Of a DNA stretch of 8,703 nt, positions 1-5,013 are shown in pieces. The notes below the pieces were generated by a model. That model had not been told where the DNA came from and searched no databases. It was given only the letters and a program-made list of their open reading frames with translations. The stretch comes from Ruminococcus sp. UBA3286 (GTDB lineage: Bacteria; Bacillota; Clostridia; Oscillospirales; Ruminococcaceae): NCBI GenBank assembly GCA_002362135.1, contig DETO01000074.1, positions 1 to 8,703 on the forward strand, given 5' to 3'. Every line of letters begins with the position of its first letter. The first letter of the stretch is position 1. A program made the translations under genes and the position numbers.

Positions 1-18
1 AATTACGTTAGTGCGTAT

Positions 19-31
19 GGGACGCTGTCCC
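19..31. repeat. Short inverted repeat GGGAC-GCT-GTCCC
   Basis: This is a perfect 5-bp inverted repeat around a 3-base centre. Its GGGAC/GTCCC arms recur inside the larger palindrome at 48-68, and the two are joined by a C-rich spacer in which CTGCA occurs twice. The pattern looks like a small repeated intergenic element, but copies elsewhere in the genome cannot be seen from here. Confidence 0.5.
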
Positions 32-47
32 CCCTGCACCCCTCTGC

Positions 48-68
48 ATAAGGGACTCAGTCCCTTAT
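48..68. repeat. Perfect 10-bp palindrome with a single-base centre
   Basis: ATAAGGGACT is followed by one C and then its exact reverse complement AGTCCCTTAT. A one-base centre suits a symmetric protein-binding site or a REP/MITE-like palindrome better than an RNA hairpin, although RNA could fold with a slightly larger loop. There is no T-tract directly after it on the plus strand, so a simple terminator is unlikely. Confidence 0.75.
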
Positions 69-81
69 GAATCCCAATATT

Positions 82-118
82 AAATTCAGCCTATACCCAG
101 TGGGTATAGGCTAAATTT
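82..118. repeat. 37-bp near-perfect palindrome
   Basis: The arms at 82-99 and 101-118 are complementary over 18 positions with one mismatch (87 against 113) and a single-base centre at 100. The core is GCCTATACCCA-G-TGGGTATAGGC. It lies 13 bases after the palindrome at 48-68 and has the same one-base-centre geometry, so the two may form one repeated intergenic element. Confidence 0.75.
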
Positions 119-215
119 GACAAGGACGATAAGTACCGATCTTTATACAAGGATTCAGGCGGATAGCGACCTTACATAATGCATCATAGTAAAAAACAGA
201 TCGCAATATAACAAG

Positions 216-253
216 AAAAGCTTTCGTATGCTTAATAACACGGAAGCTTTTTT
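216..253. terminator. Terminator-like hairpin downstream of uvrC, possibly bidirectional
   Basis: AAAAGCTTTCG (216-226) pairs with CGGAAGCTTTT (241-251) around a 14-base loop. On the plus strand the single imperfection is a G-U pair, and the stem runs into TTTTTT. On the minus strand, the direction of uvrC, the same position is a C-A mismatch and the T-run is TTTTCTT. It probably ends uvrC transcription and may also stop a plus-strand transcript entering from the left. Confidence 0.6.
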
Positions 254-283
254 GATTATAGAACAGATTTTTATAAATTTTGA

Positions 284-2104
284 CTATAAATTTTGAATAA
301 CATTCCAGAGTTCCTCTGCTGTTTCAAGGCTGATACCTGCCGTGACTGCAAGTTCCTCGACCGTGGCGCGCAGAAGATTTTCCTTAGTCTTATATTTAAG
401 AAGTATCTTCGCGGCTTTCTTTTCGCCGACGCCCCTGACCGTCAGCAGCTCTGAACTGTACGTCTTTTTCTTGTGTCTGGAATGCATATAGCTGACGGAA
501 AAGCGATGAACCTCGTCCTGAATCCTCGTCACAAGGTTGAACGCCGCCTGTAATTGATTTATCTGTATCTCGCTGCCGCCTGCCGCTATAGCGCGCGTAC
601 GGTGCTTGTCGTCCTTGACCATGCCGAACAGCGGAATATCCAGACTCAATTCCCGAAGTATCGGCTGAACCGCATGAACATGACCCGTGCCGCCGTCAAG
701 AAGAATAAGGTCGGGAGTACGCGTGAAATATTCGTCTCCGTCGCCGTTCACGATATGCAGCAGACGCCGCTTCAGAACCTCGTGCATACTGCCATAGTCG
801 TTCTGATATTCCTGCTCTTTTATCGAAAATCTCTTGTACGCCTTTTTCAGCGGTCTGCCGTCCTCGAAAACTATCATTCCTGCAACCATGGATTCCGACG
901 AAAGATTCGAGATATCGTAGGCTTCAATATATTTAGGCGGCTGCGGCAATCCGAGAAGCTTTGCAAGCTGTTCAAGGGCGATGACTTCCTTTCCCGTGCG
1001 GCTGCTTTTAAGAGCGGCATATTCGGCTGAATTATTTTTTGCAAGCCGTATAAGTTCCGCAAATTTCCCCCTCTGCGGCTGATAAAGCCTGACATTTCTT
1101 CCGCTGCGGCTTTCAAGCAGCTTTTCGATAAGTTCGGATTCCGACGGCATATATTCCACGGCGACTATTTTTGGTATATCGTCTCTGTCATGATAATACT
1201 GCACCATAAAATCGCTGAGAATATCATCGCCGTCACCATTTTCAAGTTCAAAAACCGCCTTGTCATAAAGCCTTTCTCCGCGGTACATAAGTACCGAAAT
1301 ATAAACTCCGCCGTAAAATTCCGCAATTCCGACAACATCGGCTGAATCAACTCCGCTGCCGACCATTTTCTGCTTTTCGGAAGCTTTTTTCACTGCCGTT
1401 ATCCTGTCGCGAAGCAGTGCGGCTTTCTCGAAATTCAGTTCCTCGGCGGCTTCTTCCATTTCGCGCTCCATTCGCTCAACGGAAGCCGCGCTGCCCGAGC
1501 GTATGAATTCTACTGCCTCCGCCACAGTATTGCGGTACTGCTCCTTACCGATCTTGCCGCGGCATACGCCCATACACATTTTTATGTGATAATTCAGGCA
1601 CGGTCTTTCTTTCCCGAAATCACGCGGAAAACATTTTCGGCAGGTCGGCAGCATAAATACGCGGTTAGCTTCGTTCACGGCTTCTCTCGCAATTGAAGAA
1701 CTGGTATACGGCCCGAGATATTTTCCCGGTAAATGGGTAGTTTTTTCTTCGGTGATACGCGGATATTCGTCATCAGAAACGCGAATATAGCAATAGCCCT
1801 TGTCGTCTTTAAGCAGAATATTATATTTTGGCTTGTGCTGCTTTATCATGCTACATTCCAGAACCAGCGCTTCAAATTCGCTGTCGGTCACTATGAAATC
1901 ATAATCGTAGACATTCGAGACCATAGCGGCAACTTTCGGCGTGTGATCGGGATTTTCACGAAAATAACTCGTAACGCGTTTTTTAAGATTTTTCGCCTTT
2001 CCGATGTAAATTATCGTACCGCCGCTGTTTTTCATTATATAAACTCCGGAAGAACCCGTCAGTTTAGACGTTTTATCGCGCAAAAAAGAAAGTCTCGGAT
2101 TCAT
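284..2104 (-). CDS. uvrC: UvrABC excinuclease subunit C
   Basis: UvrC is the dual-incision nuclease of nucleotide excision repair. It acts in the cytoplasm after UvrA and UvrB have loaded UvrB on damaged DNA, and cuts 3' and then 5' of the lesion. The 606-residue product has the usual family length and order. A GIY-YIG nuclease lies at about 15-95 (GVY 20-22, YIG 33-35, R43). A Cys-rich iron-sulphur region holds C155, C169, C177 and C181, with an extra C158. A UVR helix pair for UvrB contact lies at about 212-240. The RNase H-like second nuclease carries the expected acidic and His residues D397, D436, D470 and H533. Tandem helix-hairpin-helix motifs fill about 552-606. The ATG is preceded by AGGAG at 2111-2115 with 6-base spacing. 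The lipoprotein gene ends 13 bp upstream, so the two are probably co-transcribed. Confidence 0.98.
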   Translation of the reverse strand: MNPRLSFLRDKTSKLTGSSGVYIMKNSGGTIIYIGKAKNLKKRVTSYFRENPDHTPKVAAMVSNVYDYDFIVTDSEFEALVLECSMIKQHKPKYNILLKDDKGYCYIRVSDDEYPRITEEKTTHLPGKYLGPYTSSSIAREAVNEANRVFMLPTCRKCFPRDFGKERPCLNYHIKMCMGVCRGKIGKEQYRNTVAEAVEFIRSGSAASVERMEREMEEAAEELNFEKAALLRDRITAVKKASEKQKMVGSGVDSADVVGIAEFYGGVYISVLMYRGERLYDKAVFELENGDGDDILSDFMVQYYHDRDDIPKIVAVEYMPSESELIEKLLESRSGRNVRLYQPQRGKFAELIRLAKNNSAEYAALKSSRTGKEVIALEQLAKLLGLPQPPKYIEAYDISNLSSESMVAGMIVFEDGRPLKKAYKRFSIKEQEYQNDYGSMHEVLKRRLLHIVNGDGDEYFTRTPDLILLDGGTGHVHAVQPILRELSLDIPLFGMVKDDKHRTRAIAAGGSEIQINQLQAAFNLVTRIQDEVHRFSVSYMHSRHKKKTYSSELLTVRGVGEKKAAKILLKYKTKENLLRATVEELAVTAGISLETAEELWNVIQNL

Positions 2105-2110
2105 ACCTAT

Positions 2111-2115
2111 CTCCT
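2111..2115 (-). promoter_or_regulatory. Ribosome binding site of uvrC
   Basis: AGGAG on the minus strand lies 6 bases before the uvrC ATG and sits in the 13-bp gap after the lipoprotein stop codon. Its position supports both the uvrC start and translation from a shared mRNA. Confidence 0.85.
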
Positions 2116-2117
2116 GC

Positions 2118-2660
2118 CTATTGCCTGTTAAAATAGTTTATCCCTGCCGACGGGCGGAAATATGTGCGAATATAACCGTCTGTGGAAAGTATAACAAATT
2201 CGTTGGTTTCCTCGATATAATACACGCCGTCACCGTCCTCGGCTTCCGTTTTGAAAAGCGCGTCGGGATCGTTTATCACATCGCTCGCACCCTGTTCATA
2301 ATCTTTGGCAGTTTCATATCCGAACTCCTCTTCAAATTCTCCGCCGTGCTTTTCAAAATGCTGATTCAGCTGCTTTTCTGTGCGGAAGTAATATTCAACA
2401 TATGTATCGTCGCTGTAATCGTCGAAAATCTCGGAAGTAGTCTCCGCATCAGTTTCGACCGCCGATTCCGTTCTATTCTCCGAATTTTCAGAAATTACGG
2501 AAGATTCAGACGATGATTCGGATTCAGACTCTGAAACCGATTTGGACACGGATTCCGAAACGCCGCTGTAGTCGGTCATTTCATCGGCAGTATAGCAGCC
2601 CGTCAGCATTGCAGACGCCAAAGCCGCTGTTGCTAAAATTGCCGTAAATTTTATTTTCAT
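2118..2660 (-). CDS. Ser-rich lipoprotein with a C-terminal colicin D/BECR-like domain
   Basis: This is a 180-residue surface lipoprotein of unproven function. It begins with a lipoprotein signal peptide (MKIKF, then a hydrophobic stretch) ending in the lipobox LTGC, with C22 as the probable lipidated residue. Residues about 32-80 are a low-complexity Ser/Glu linker (SVSESESESSSESS). A compact domain follows at about 90-178, with HFEKH at 101-105, a YEQGASD helix at 121-127, paired strands around YYIEETNEFVIL, and YIRTYF at 163-168. The HFEKHGGEF motif followed by a helix and a beta-rich tail recalls the colicin D family and related toxin C-termini of the BECR nuclease fold. That assignment comes from remembered motif similarity and is moderate at best. 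The start has AAGGAG 10 bases upstream and a good promoter. uvrC follows 13 bp downstream. No partner resembling an immunity protein is adjacent. Confidence 0.85.
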   Translation of the reverse strand: MKIKFTAILATAALASAMLTGCYTADEMTDYSGVSESVSKSVSESESESSSESSVISENSENRTESAVETDAETTSEIFDDYSDDTYVEYYFRTEKQLNQHFEKHGGEFEEEFGYETAKDYEQGASDVINDPDALFKTEAEDGDGVYYIEETNEFVILSTDGYIRTYFRPSAGINYFNRQ

Positions 2661-2670
2661 TCAGATTCAT

Positions 2671-2676
2671 CTCCTT
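2671..2676 (-). promoter_or_regulatory. Ribosome binding site of the lipoprotein gene
   Basis: AAGGAG on the minus strand lies 10 bases before ATG 2660. An ATG directly after GGAG is out of frame and too close to use. The site lies almost at the predicted transcript start, so the 5' leader would be only about 17 bases. Confidence 0.7.
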
Positions 2677-2683
2677 CATCACA

Positions 2684-2712
2684 ATTATACTACATTCCAT
2701 TTAATTTTGCAA
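2684..2712 (-). promoter_or_regulatory. Sigma-A promoter of the lipoprotein-uvrC unit
   Basis: On the minus strand TTGCAA (2707-2712) and TATAAT (2684-2689) are separated by 17 bases. The -10 box is a perfect consensus and the -35 box matches 4 of 6. It starts just after the terminator of the upstream CAP-dockerin gene, so the lipoprotein and uvrC probably form their own transcription unit. Confidence 0.75.
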
Positions 2713-2715
2713 GAT

Positions 2716-2741
2716 AAAAAGCCTCCGACAATGGAGGCTTT
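2716..2741 (-). terminator. Intrinsic terminator of the left CAP-dockerin gene
   Basis: AAAGCCTCC (2718-2726) and GGAGGCTTT (2733-2741) form a perfect 9-bp stem with a 6-base loop. In the minus direction it runs into TTTTTATCTT. It lies 14 bp after the stop codon of the gene ending at 2755. Confidence 0.9.
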
Positions 2742-2754
2742 AAAAATTTATTTT

Positions 2755-3549
2755 TTAGAACTCGAAAGGAAGAGTTTTGTACTCGCCGAGGAGATAACGC
2801 ATCATAACTTTCGCATCGGCTTCCGTGATGATACCGTCTTTGAAGCAGTCAGCCGTTTCAAGCTGCGCGTTGTTAAGATACACGGCTTGGTCAGTATTCT
2901 TTTTATAGATATAATCACAAAGGATAAGATAGTCGTAAGAATCAACAATAGCGTCGCCGTTCAAATCGCCGTCAGCCTTGGGAACGATCTCATATTCCGT
3001 AGGAAGATACTGATCTTCAAATTCCTTATCCGTCTTTATGAAAGTCTGCTGCCAGTACCATACATAGTCGCCGTCGGGATCGTAAGTAACGCCGATTCCC
3101 ATATGAGTGATCTTGTTGCTTGTGATTGCTTTCCAATGGCTGGGAGAATTTTTCCATTGCTCAAATGCGCCTTTAGCCGTATCAGAACCTGCTGCGATAT
3201 TTTCAGCCGCATATGTGTAGGGAACTATGTCCTGATCGATTATAGTAGTGAATTTCGAGCCGTCCAGTCTTGAATGAGCGAATTCAACAGTTATCTCTAC
3301 GGAACGGTCTGTAGCGATCTCGTTGAGGTAAGGAACTACGTAGATTTCGGGAAGTCCGAGTTCTCTTCTTGCGTCGTTTACCATTATAGCCACTTCATTT
3401 GCCATGGAGCGAAGCTGTGCGTCTGCGACCTCATCGGTTGCCGAAGCTGATGCGCCTGCGGGAATGAATGCCGCCATTGCAGCTGTCATAGCCGCTGCCG
3501 TAAAAAATCCAACCATTTTCTTTACAAAACCTTTAACCATAGTCATCAT
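2755..3549 (-). CDS. Secreted CAP/SCP-domain protein with a C-terminal dockerin
   Basis: This is a 264-residue exported protein. I place the start at ATG 3549, 6 bases after GAGGTG (3556-3561). An in-frame TTG at 3576 would put that ribosome site inside the gene and spoil the signal peptide. Residues 1 to about 35 form a Sec signal peptide (KGFVKK, a hydrophobic Ala/Met-rich core, then AGASA). A CAP domain follows at about 45-175, with the family's H92, E116 (in AENIAAG) and H138 (in NSPSH). The type I dockerin occupies about 193-258. Its first calcium loop is canonical (D195, N197, D199, D203, D206). The second has Phe236 where Asn or Asp is normal. Dockerins attach proteins to cohesins on cellulosome scaffoldins, so this CAP protein is probably displayed in such a complex. 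Its molecular activity is unknown. The next gene upstream is a paralogue. Confidence 0.92.
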   Translation of the reverse strand: MMTMVKGFVKKMVGFFTAAAMTAAMAAFIPAGASASATDEVADAQLRSMANEVAIMVNDARRELGLPEIYVVPYLNEIATDRSVEITVEFAHSRLDGSKFTTIIDQDIVPYTYAAENIAAGSDTAKGAFEQWKNSPSHWKAITSNKITHMGIGVTYDPDGDYVWYWQQTFIKTDKEFEDQYLPTEYEIVPKADGDLNGDAIVDSYDYLILCDYIYKKNTDQAVYLNNAQLETADCFKDGIITEADAKVMMRYLLGEYKTLPFEF

Positions 3550-3555
3550 AATATA

Positions 3556-3561
3556 CACCTC
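3556..3561 (-). promoter_or_regulatory. Ribosome binding site that sets the left CAP-dockerin start
   Basis: GAGGTG on the minus strand lies 6 bases before ATG-ATG at 3549/3546. The same GAGGTG, 6-base spacing and double ATG occur in the paralogue at 4608, which supports these starts over the TTG codons further upstream. Confidence 0.85.
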
Positions 3562-3618
3562 ATTATTATTTCGCAAACTTATTACATTTCGTATAGTTTG
3601 TGCTTTCTTCTTAATTTC

Positions 3619-3659
3619 GGAAGATATACCGCTCTGTGCGGTGTTTTCTTATCTCTTCC
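3619..3659 (-). promoter_or_regulatory. Leader hairpin at the predicted 5' end of the left CAP-dockerin mRNA
   Basis: In the minus-strand RNA, GGAAGA pairs with TCTTCC as a basal stem. After an A-rich internal loop, ACCGC pairs with GCGGT around a 5-base loop (3628-3642). The predicted transcript start is at about 3660-3661, so the fold would sit at the very 5' end, a placement seen in mRNA-stabilising stem-loops. Read on the plus strand, the apical part is followed by GTTTTCTT and could be a weak terminator, but no plus-strand gene precedes it. Confidence 0.4.
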
Positions 3660-3667
3660 ATGATTAA

Positions 3668-3676
3668 AGTATATCA
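3668..3676 (-). promoter_or_regulatory. Extended -10 promoter candidate for the left CAP-dockerin gene
   Basis: The minus strand reads TGATATACT, an extended -10 element, about 120 bases before ATG 3549. The -35 region at 3691-3696 (TGTGAA) is poor, so the TG extension would have to compensate. Confidence 0.45.
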
Positions 3677-3762
3677 TGATTTTACAGCGATTCACACCCT
3701 ACTTTTCCGTTTTTATCCCCTAAAAATACGACAAGTATATAATCAAACATCTTGACTATAAA

Positions 3763-3790
3763 AAAACTCCGCCCATTTGAGCGGAGTTTT
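3763..3790 (-). terminator. Intrinsic terminator of the right CAP-dockerin gene
   Basis: AAAACTCCGC (3763-3772) and GCGGAGTTTT (3781-3790) form a perfect 10-bp stem with an 8-base loop. In the minus direction the stem runs into an unbroken T-tract. It lies 26 bp after the stop codon at 3817, so the two CAP-dockerin genes are probably transcribed separately. Confidence 0.92.
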
Positions 3791-3816
3791 ATTTACAATA
3801 TTGAAATTCATTCCTA

Positions 3817-4608
3817 TTAGAAGATATAAGGAAGAGTCTTATACTCGCCGAGAATGTAACGAACCATTACCTTTGCGTCAGCTTCGGACAAAATGCCGTC
3901 TCTGAAGCAATCAGCCGTCTGAAGCTGTGCAGGATTCAGATAAACGGGAATATTGTTCGCCTTCTTATATAAATAGTCAGCCAATGAAAGGTAATCATAA
4001 GTATCAACAAATCCGTCGCCCGTAATATCTCCTTCAGCCTGCGGAACTATCTCGTATTCAGTAGGAAGATACTGATCGGCAAACTGCGCGTCTGTAACTG
4101 CATACACGGTCTGCCAGTACCAATGATAATCAGTATCCGTATCGTGAACGACGCCCACGCCCATATGAGTGATATTTTCCGTCAGTAATATTTTGTTGTG
4201 ATCAGGGGAATTAAGCCATTGTCCGAATGTGGCTTCCGCCGTATCCGAACCGGCAGCCAAAGTTTCATAAACCTTACAGAACGGAAAAACGCTCTGATCG
4301 ATAGCTGTGGAAAATTTCGTACCGTTTGGACGATAGTGCGAAAATAGTTCTACGGATTCATTCACGCGTACATCGGAAACTTCGTTGAGATAAGGCACGA
4401 CATAAACGGCATTCAATCCGTTTGATATTCTGTATTCATTTATGAGCATTGCCAGCTGATTTTCCTTGGATTTCAGTTCAGCTTCCGATTCAAGTCCGGT
4501 TACGGCATATGATTCGCTCTGAGGGAAAGCGGTCATTGCGCATAACATCAAAACGGCTGTAAGCACGCTGACAAATTGTGAGAAAGATTTTTTAATAATC
4601 GACATCAT
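3817..4608 (-). CDS. Secreted CAP/SCP-domain protein with a C-terminal dockerin (paralogue)
   Basis: This is a 263-residue exported protein with the same architecture as its left-hand neighbour, clearly a diverged tandem duplicate. The start is ATG 4608, 6 bases after GGAGGTG (4615-4621). The in-frame TTG at 4635 lies upstream of that site and is rejected. The signal peptide (MMSIIKKSF, then a hydrophobic core, probably cut near SYA) is followed by a CAP domain with H91 (LFSHYR), E115 (in YETLAAG, where AEN is usual) and H137 (NSPDH). The dockerin occupies about 192-257. Its first loop has Thr196 in place of Asn, and its second has Phe235 at the same ligand position as in the paralogue. Long blocks are shared with the neighbour, including YVVPYLNE, QYLPTEYEIVP, TADCF and GEYKTLP. 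The activity is unknown; cellulosome attachment is inferred from the dockerin. Confidence 0.92.
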   Translation of the reverse strand: MMSIIKKSFSQFVSVLTAVLMLCAMTAFPQSESYAVTGLESEAELKSKENQLAMLINEYRISNGLNAVYVVPYLNEVSDVRVNESVELFSHYRPNGTKFSTAIDQSVFPFCKVYETLAAGSDTAEATFGQWLNSPDHNKILLTENITHMGVGVVHDTDTDYHWYWQTVYAVTDAQFADQYLPTEYEIVPQAEGDITGDGFVDTYDYLSLADYLYKKANNIPVYLNPAQLQTADCFRDGILSEADAKVMVRYILGEYKTLPYIF

Positions 4609-4614
4609 AAAACA

Positions 4615-4621
4615 CACCTCC
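4615..4621 (-). promoter_or_regulatory. Ribosome binding site that sets the right CAP-dockerin start
   Basis: GGAGGTG on the minus strand lies 6 bases before ATG 4608, the same arrangement as in the paralogue. Confidence 0.85.
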
Positions 4622-4688
4622 AAAATTTCACTCAAATATATTACATCGAGTTTAAATATTTTTATAACGTTCTCTTGAATCTATTATT

Positions 4689-4717
4689 ATTCTATCACAT
4701 TTGAAGCGAAATTTAAA
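4689..4717 (-). promoter_or_regulatory. Weak promoter candidate for the right CAP-dockerin gene
   Basis: The minus strand has TTTAAA (4712-4717), a 17-base spacer and TAGAAT (4689-4694). Both boxes match the sigma-A consensus only in part. It would give a leader of about 75 bases. Other AT-rich combinations nearby are possible. Confidence 0.3.
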
Positions 4718-4857
4718 GATATTCCGTACATTTTTGGTGATTTACACAATAAATTTCAGCACATTGCACAAAGTTAAATTATACGTTTTGTATTAAAGCC
4801 ATGCGTATAAAAGTTTCGTATTCATGAATTATCAATTCGAATGAGGACATAAAAAAA

Positions 4858-4888
4858 ATATATATGTGCCAACACCGCACTTGTATAT
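4858..4888. repeat. Imperfect inverted repeat upstream of the synthetase promoter
   Basis: The arms 4858-4869 and 4877-4888 (core GTGC-caacacc-GCAC flanked by AT steps) match at 10 of 12 positions. The centre is at 4873, exactly 30 bp from the centre of the repeat over the -35 box, close to three helical turns. It may be an auxiliary operator or activator site. The AT-rich outer arms weaken the case. Confidence 0.4.
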
Positions 4889-4893
4889 ATAAT

Positions 4894-4912
4894 ATTGACA
4901 AGTTGCGTCAAT
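4894..4912. promoter_or_regulatory. Operator-like inverted repeat over the -35 box
   Basis: ATTGAC-N7-GTCAAT is a perfect 6-bp inverted repeat that includes most of the -35 hexamer and extends into the spacer. A protein bound here would block RNA polymerase. The gene just downstream starts with an XRE-type helix-turn-helix domain, so autoregulation is an attractive inference, but binding is unproven. Confidence 0.5.
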
Positions 4913-4923
4913 TATGGTATAAT
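4895..4923 (+). promoter_or_regulatory. Strong sigma-A promoter with extended -10
   Basis: TTGACA (4895-4900), a 17-base spacer and TATAAT (4918-4923) are both perfect consensus boxes, and TGG just before the -10 adds the extended motif. Transcription should start near 4930, giving a leader of about 84 bases before ATG 5014. Such a strong core promoter normally needs repression, which fits the inverted repeat over its -35 box. Confidence 0.85.
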
Positions 4924-4996
4924 TATATTTATGTAAGCACAAATCAGGCGCGTTTTTTAGTATTTTCGCTTGATAATATCTTTTACAAATATTAAG

Positions 4997-5003
4997 AAAG
5001 GAG
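4997..5003 (+). promoter_or_regulatory. Ribosome binding site of the synthetase fusion gene
   Basis: AAAGGAG lies 10 bases before ATG 5014. A second in-frame ATG at 5026 would be 22 bases away and is less likely. Confidence 0.75.
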
Positions 5004-5013
5004 TAGGCTTACT

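Larger units (their letters stand above)
1..283. other. Gene-free left flank with clustered inverted repeats
   Basis: I see no convincing coding sequence on either strand here. The stretch holds three inverted repeats in its first 118 bases and a terminator-like hairpin near 216-253, which are listed separately. Positions 121-215 show nothing I can assign. The hairpin has a better T-tract on the plus strand, so a plus-strand gene or RNA may end to the left of the window, but that is inference. Confidence 0.6.
4609..5013. other. Divergent 405-bp intergenic region
   Basis: This gap separates the leftward CAP-dockerin gene from the rightward synthetase gene and should hold both promoters. The right half contains a strong promoter and two inverted repeats, annotated separately. 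The middle (about 4740-4850) is AT-rich with small perfect palindromes ATTCATGAAT (4820-4829) and ATTCGAAT (4835-4842), which could be binding sites or chance in AT-rich DNA. I see no RNA gene or small coding sequence. Confidence 0.6.

Noticed and set aside
1..283. Possible RNA gene, CRISPR array or attachment site in the left flank
   Set aside because: There is no regularly spaced repeat set, no tRNA-like cloverleaf and no integrase gene nearby. Only palindromes and a terminator hairpin are visible.
905..916. DISN in place of the frequent DISH motif in the UvrC second nuclease
   Set aside because: The catalytic Asp397 is present and Asn at this place is, as I recall, also found in other Firmicute UvrC proteins. 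The other catalytic residues are intact, so no defect is inferred.
554..1030. A plus-strand open frame within uvrC
   Set aside because: It is antisense to the conserved UvrC C-terminal half, has no ribosome site and no protein-like pattern.
2118..2660. Toxin-immunity module formed by the lipoprotein and its neighbour
   Set aside because: The adjacent genes are uvrC and a CAP-dockerin protein. Neither resembles an immunity protein, and no small open frame fits between them.
2707..3273. A 188-codon plus-strand open frame over the left CAP-dockerin gene
   Set aside because: It starts within the lipoprotein promoter and the terminator hairpin and mirrors the dockerin and CAP coding sequence. 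It has no ribosome site of its own.
3550..3576. TTG start 27 bp upstream of the left CAP-dockerin ATG, and the same at 4609-4635 for the paralogue
   Set aside because: In both genes the extension would contain the GAGGTG ribosome site and put an acidic, non-signal segment before the signal peptide. The ATG starts are better on both counts.
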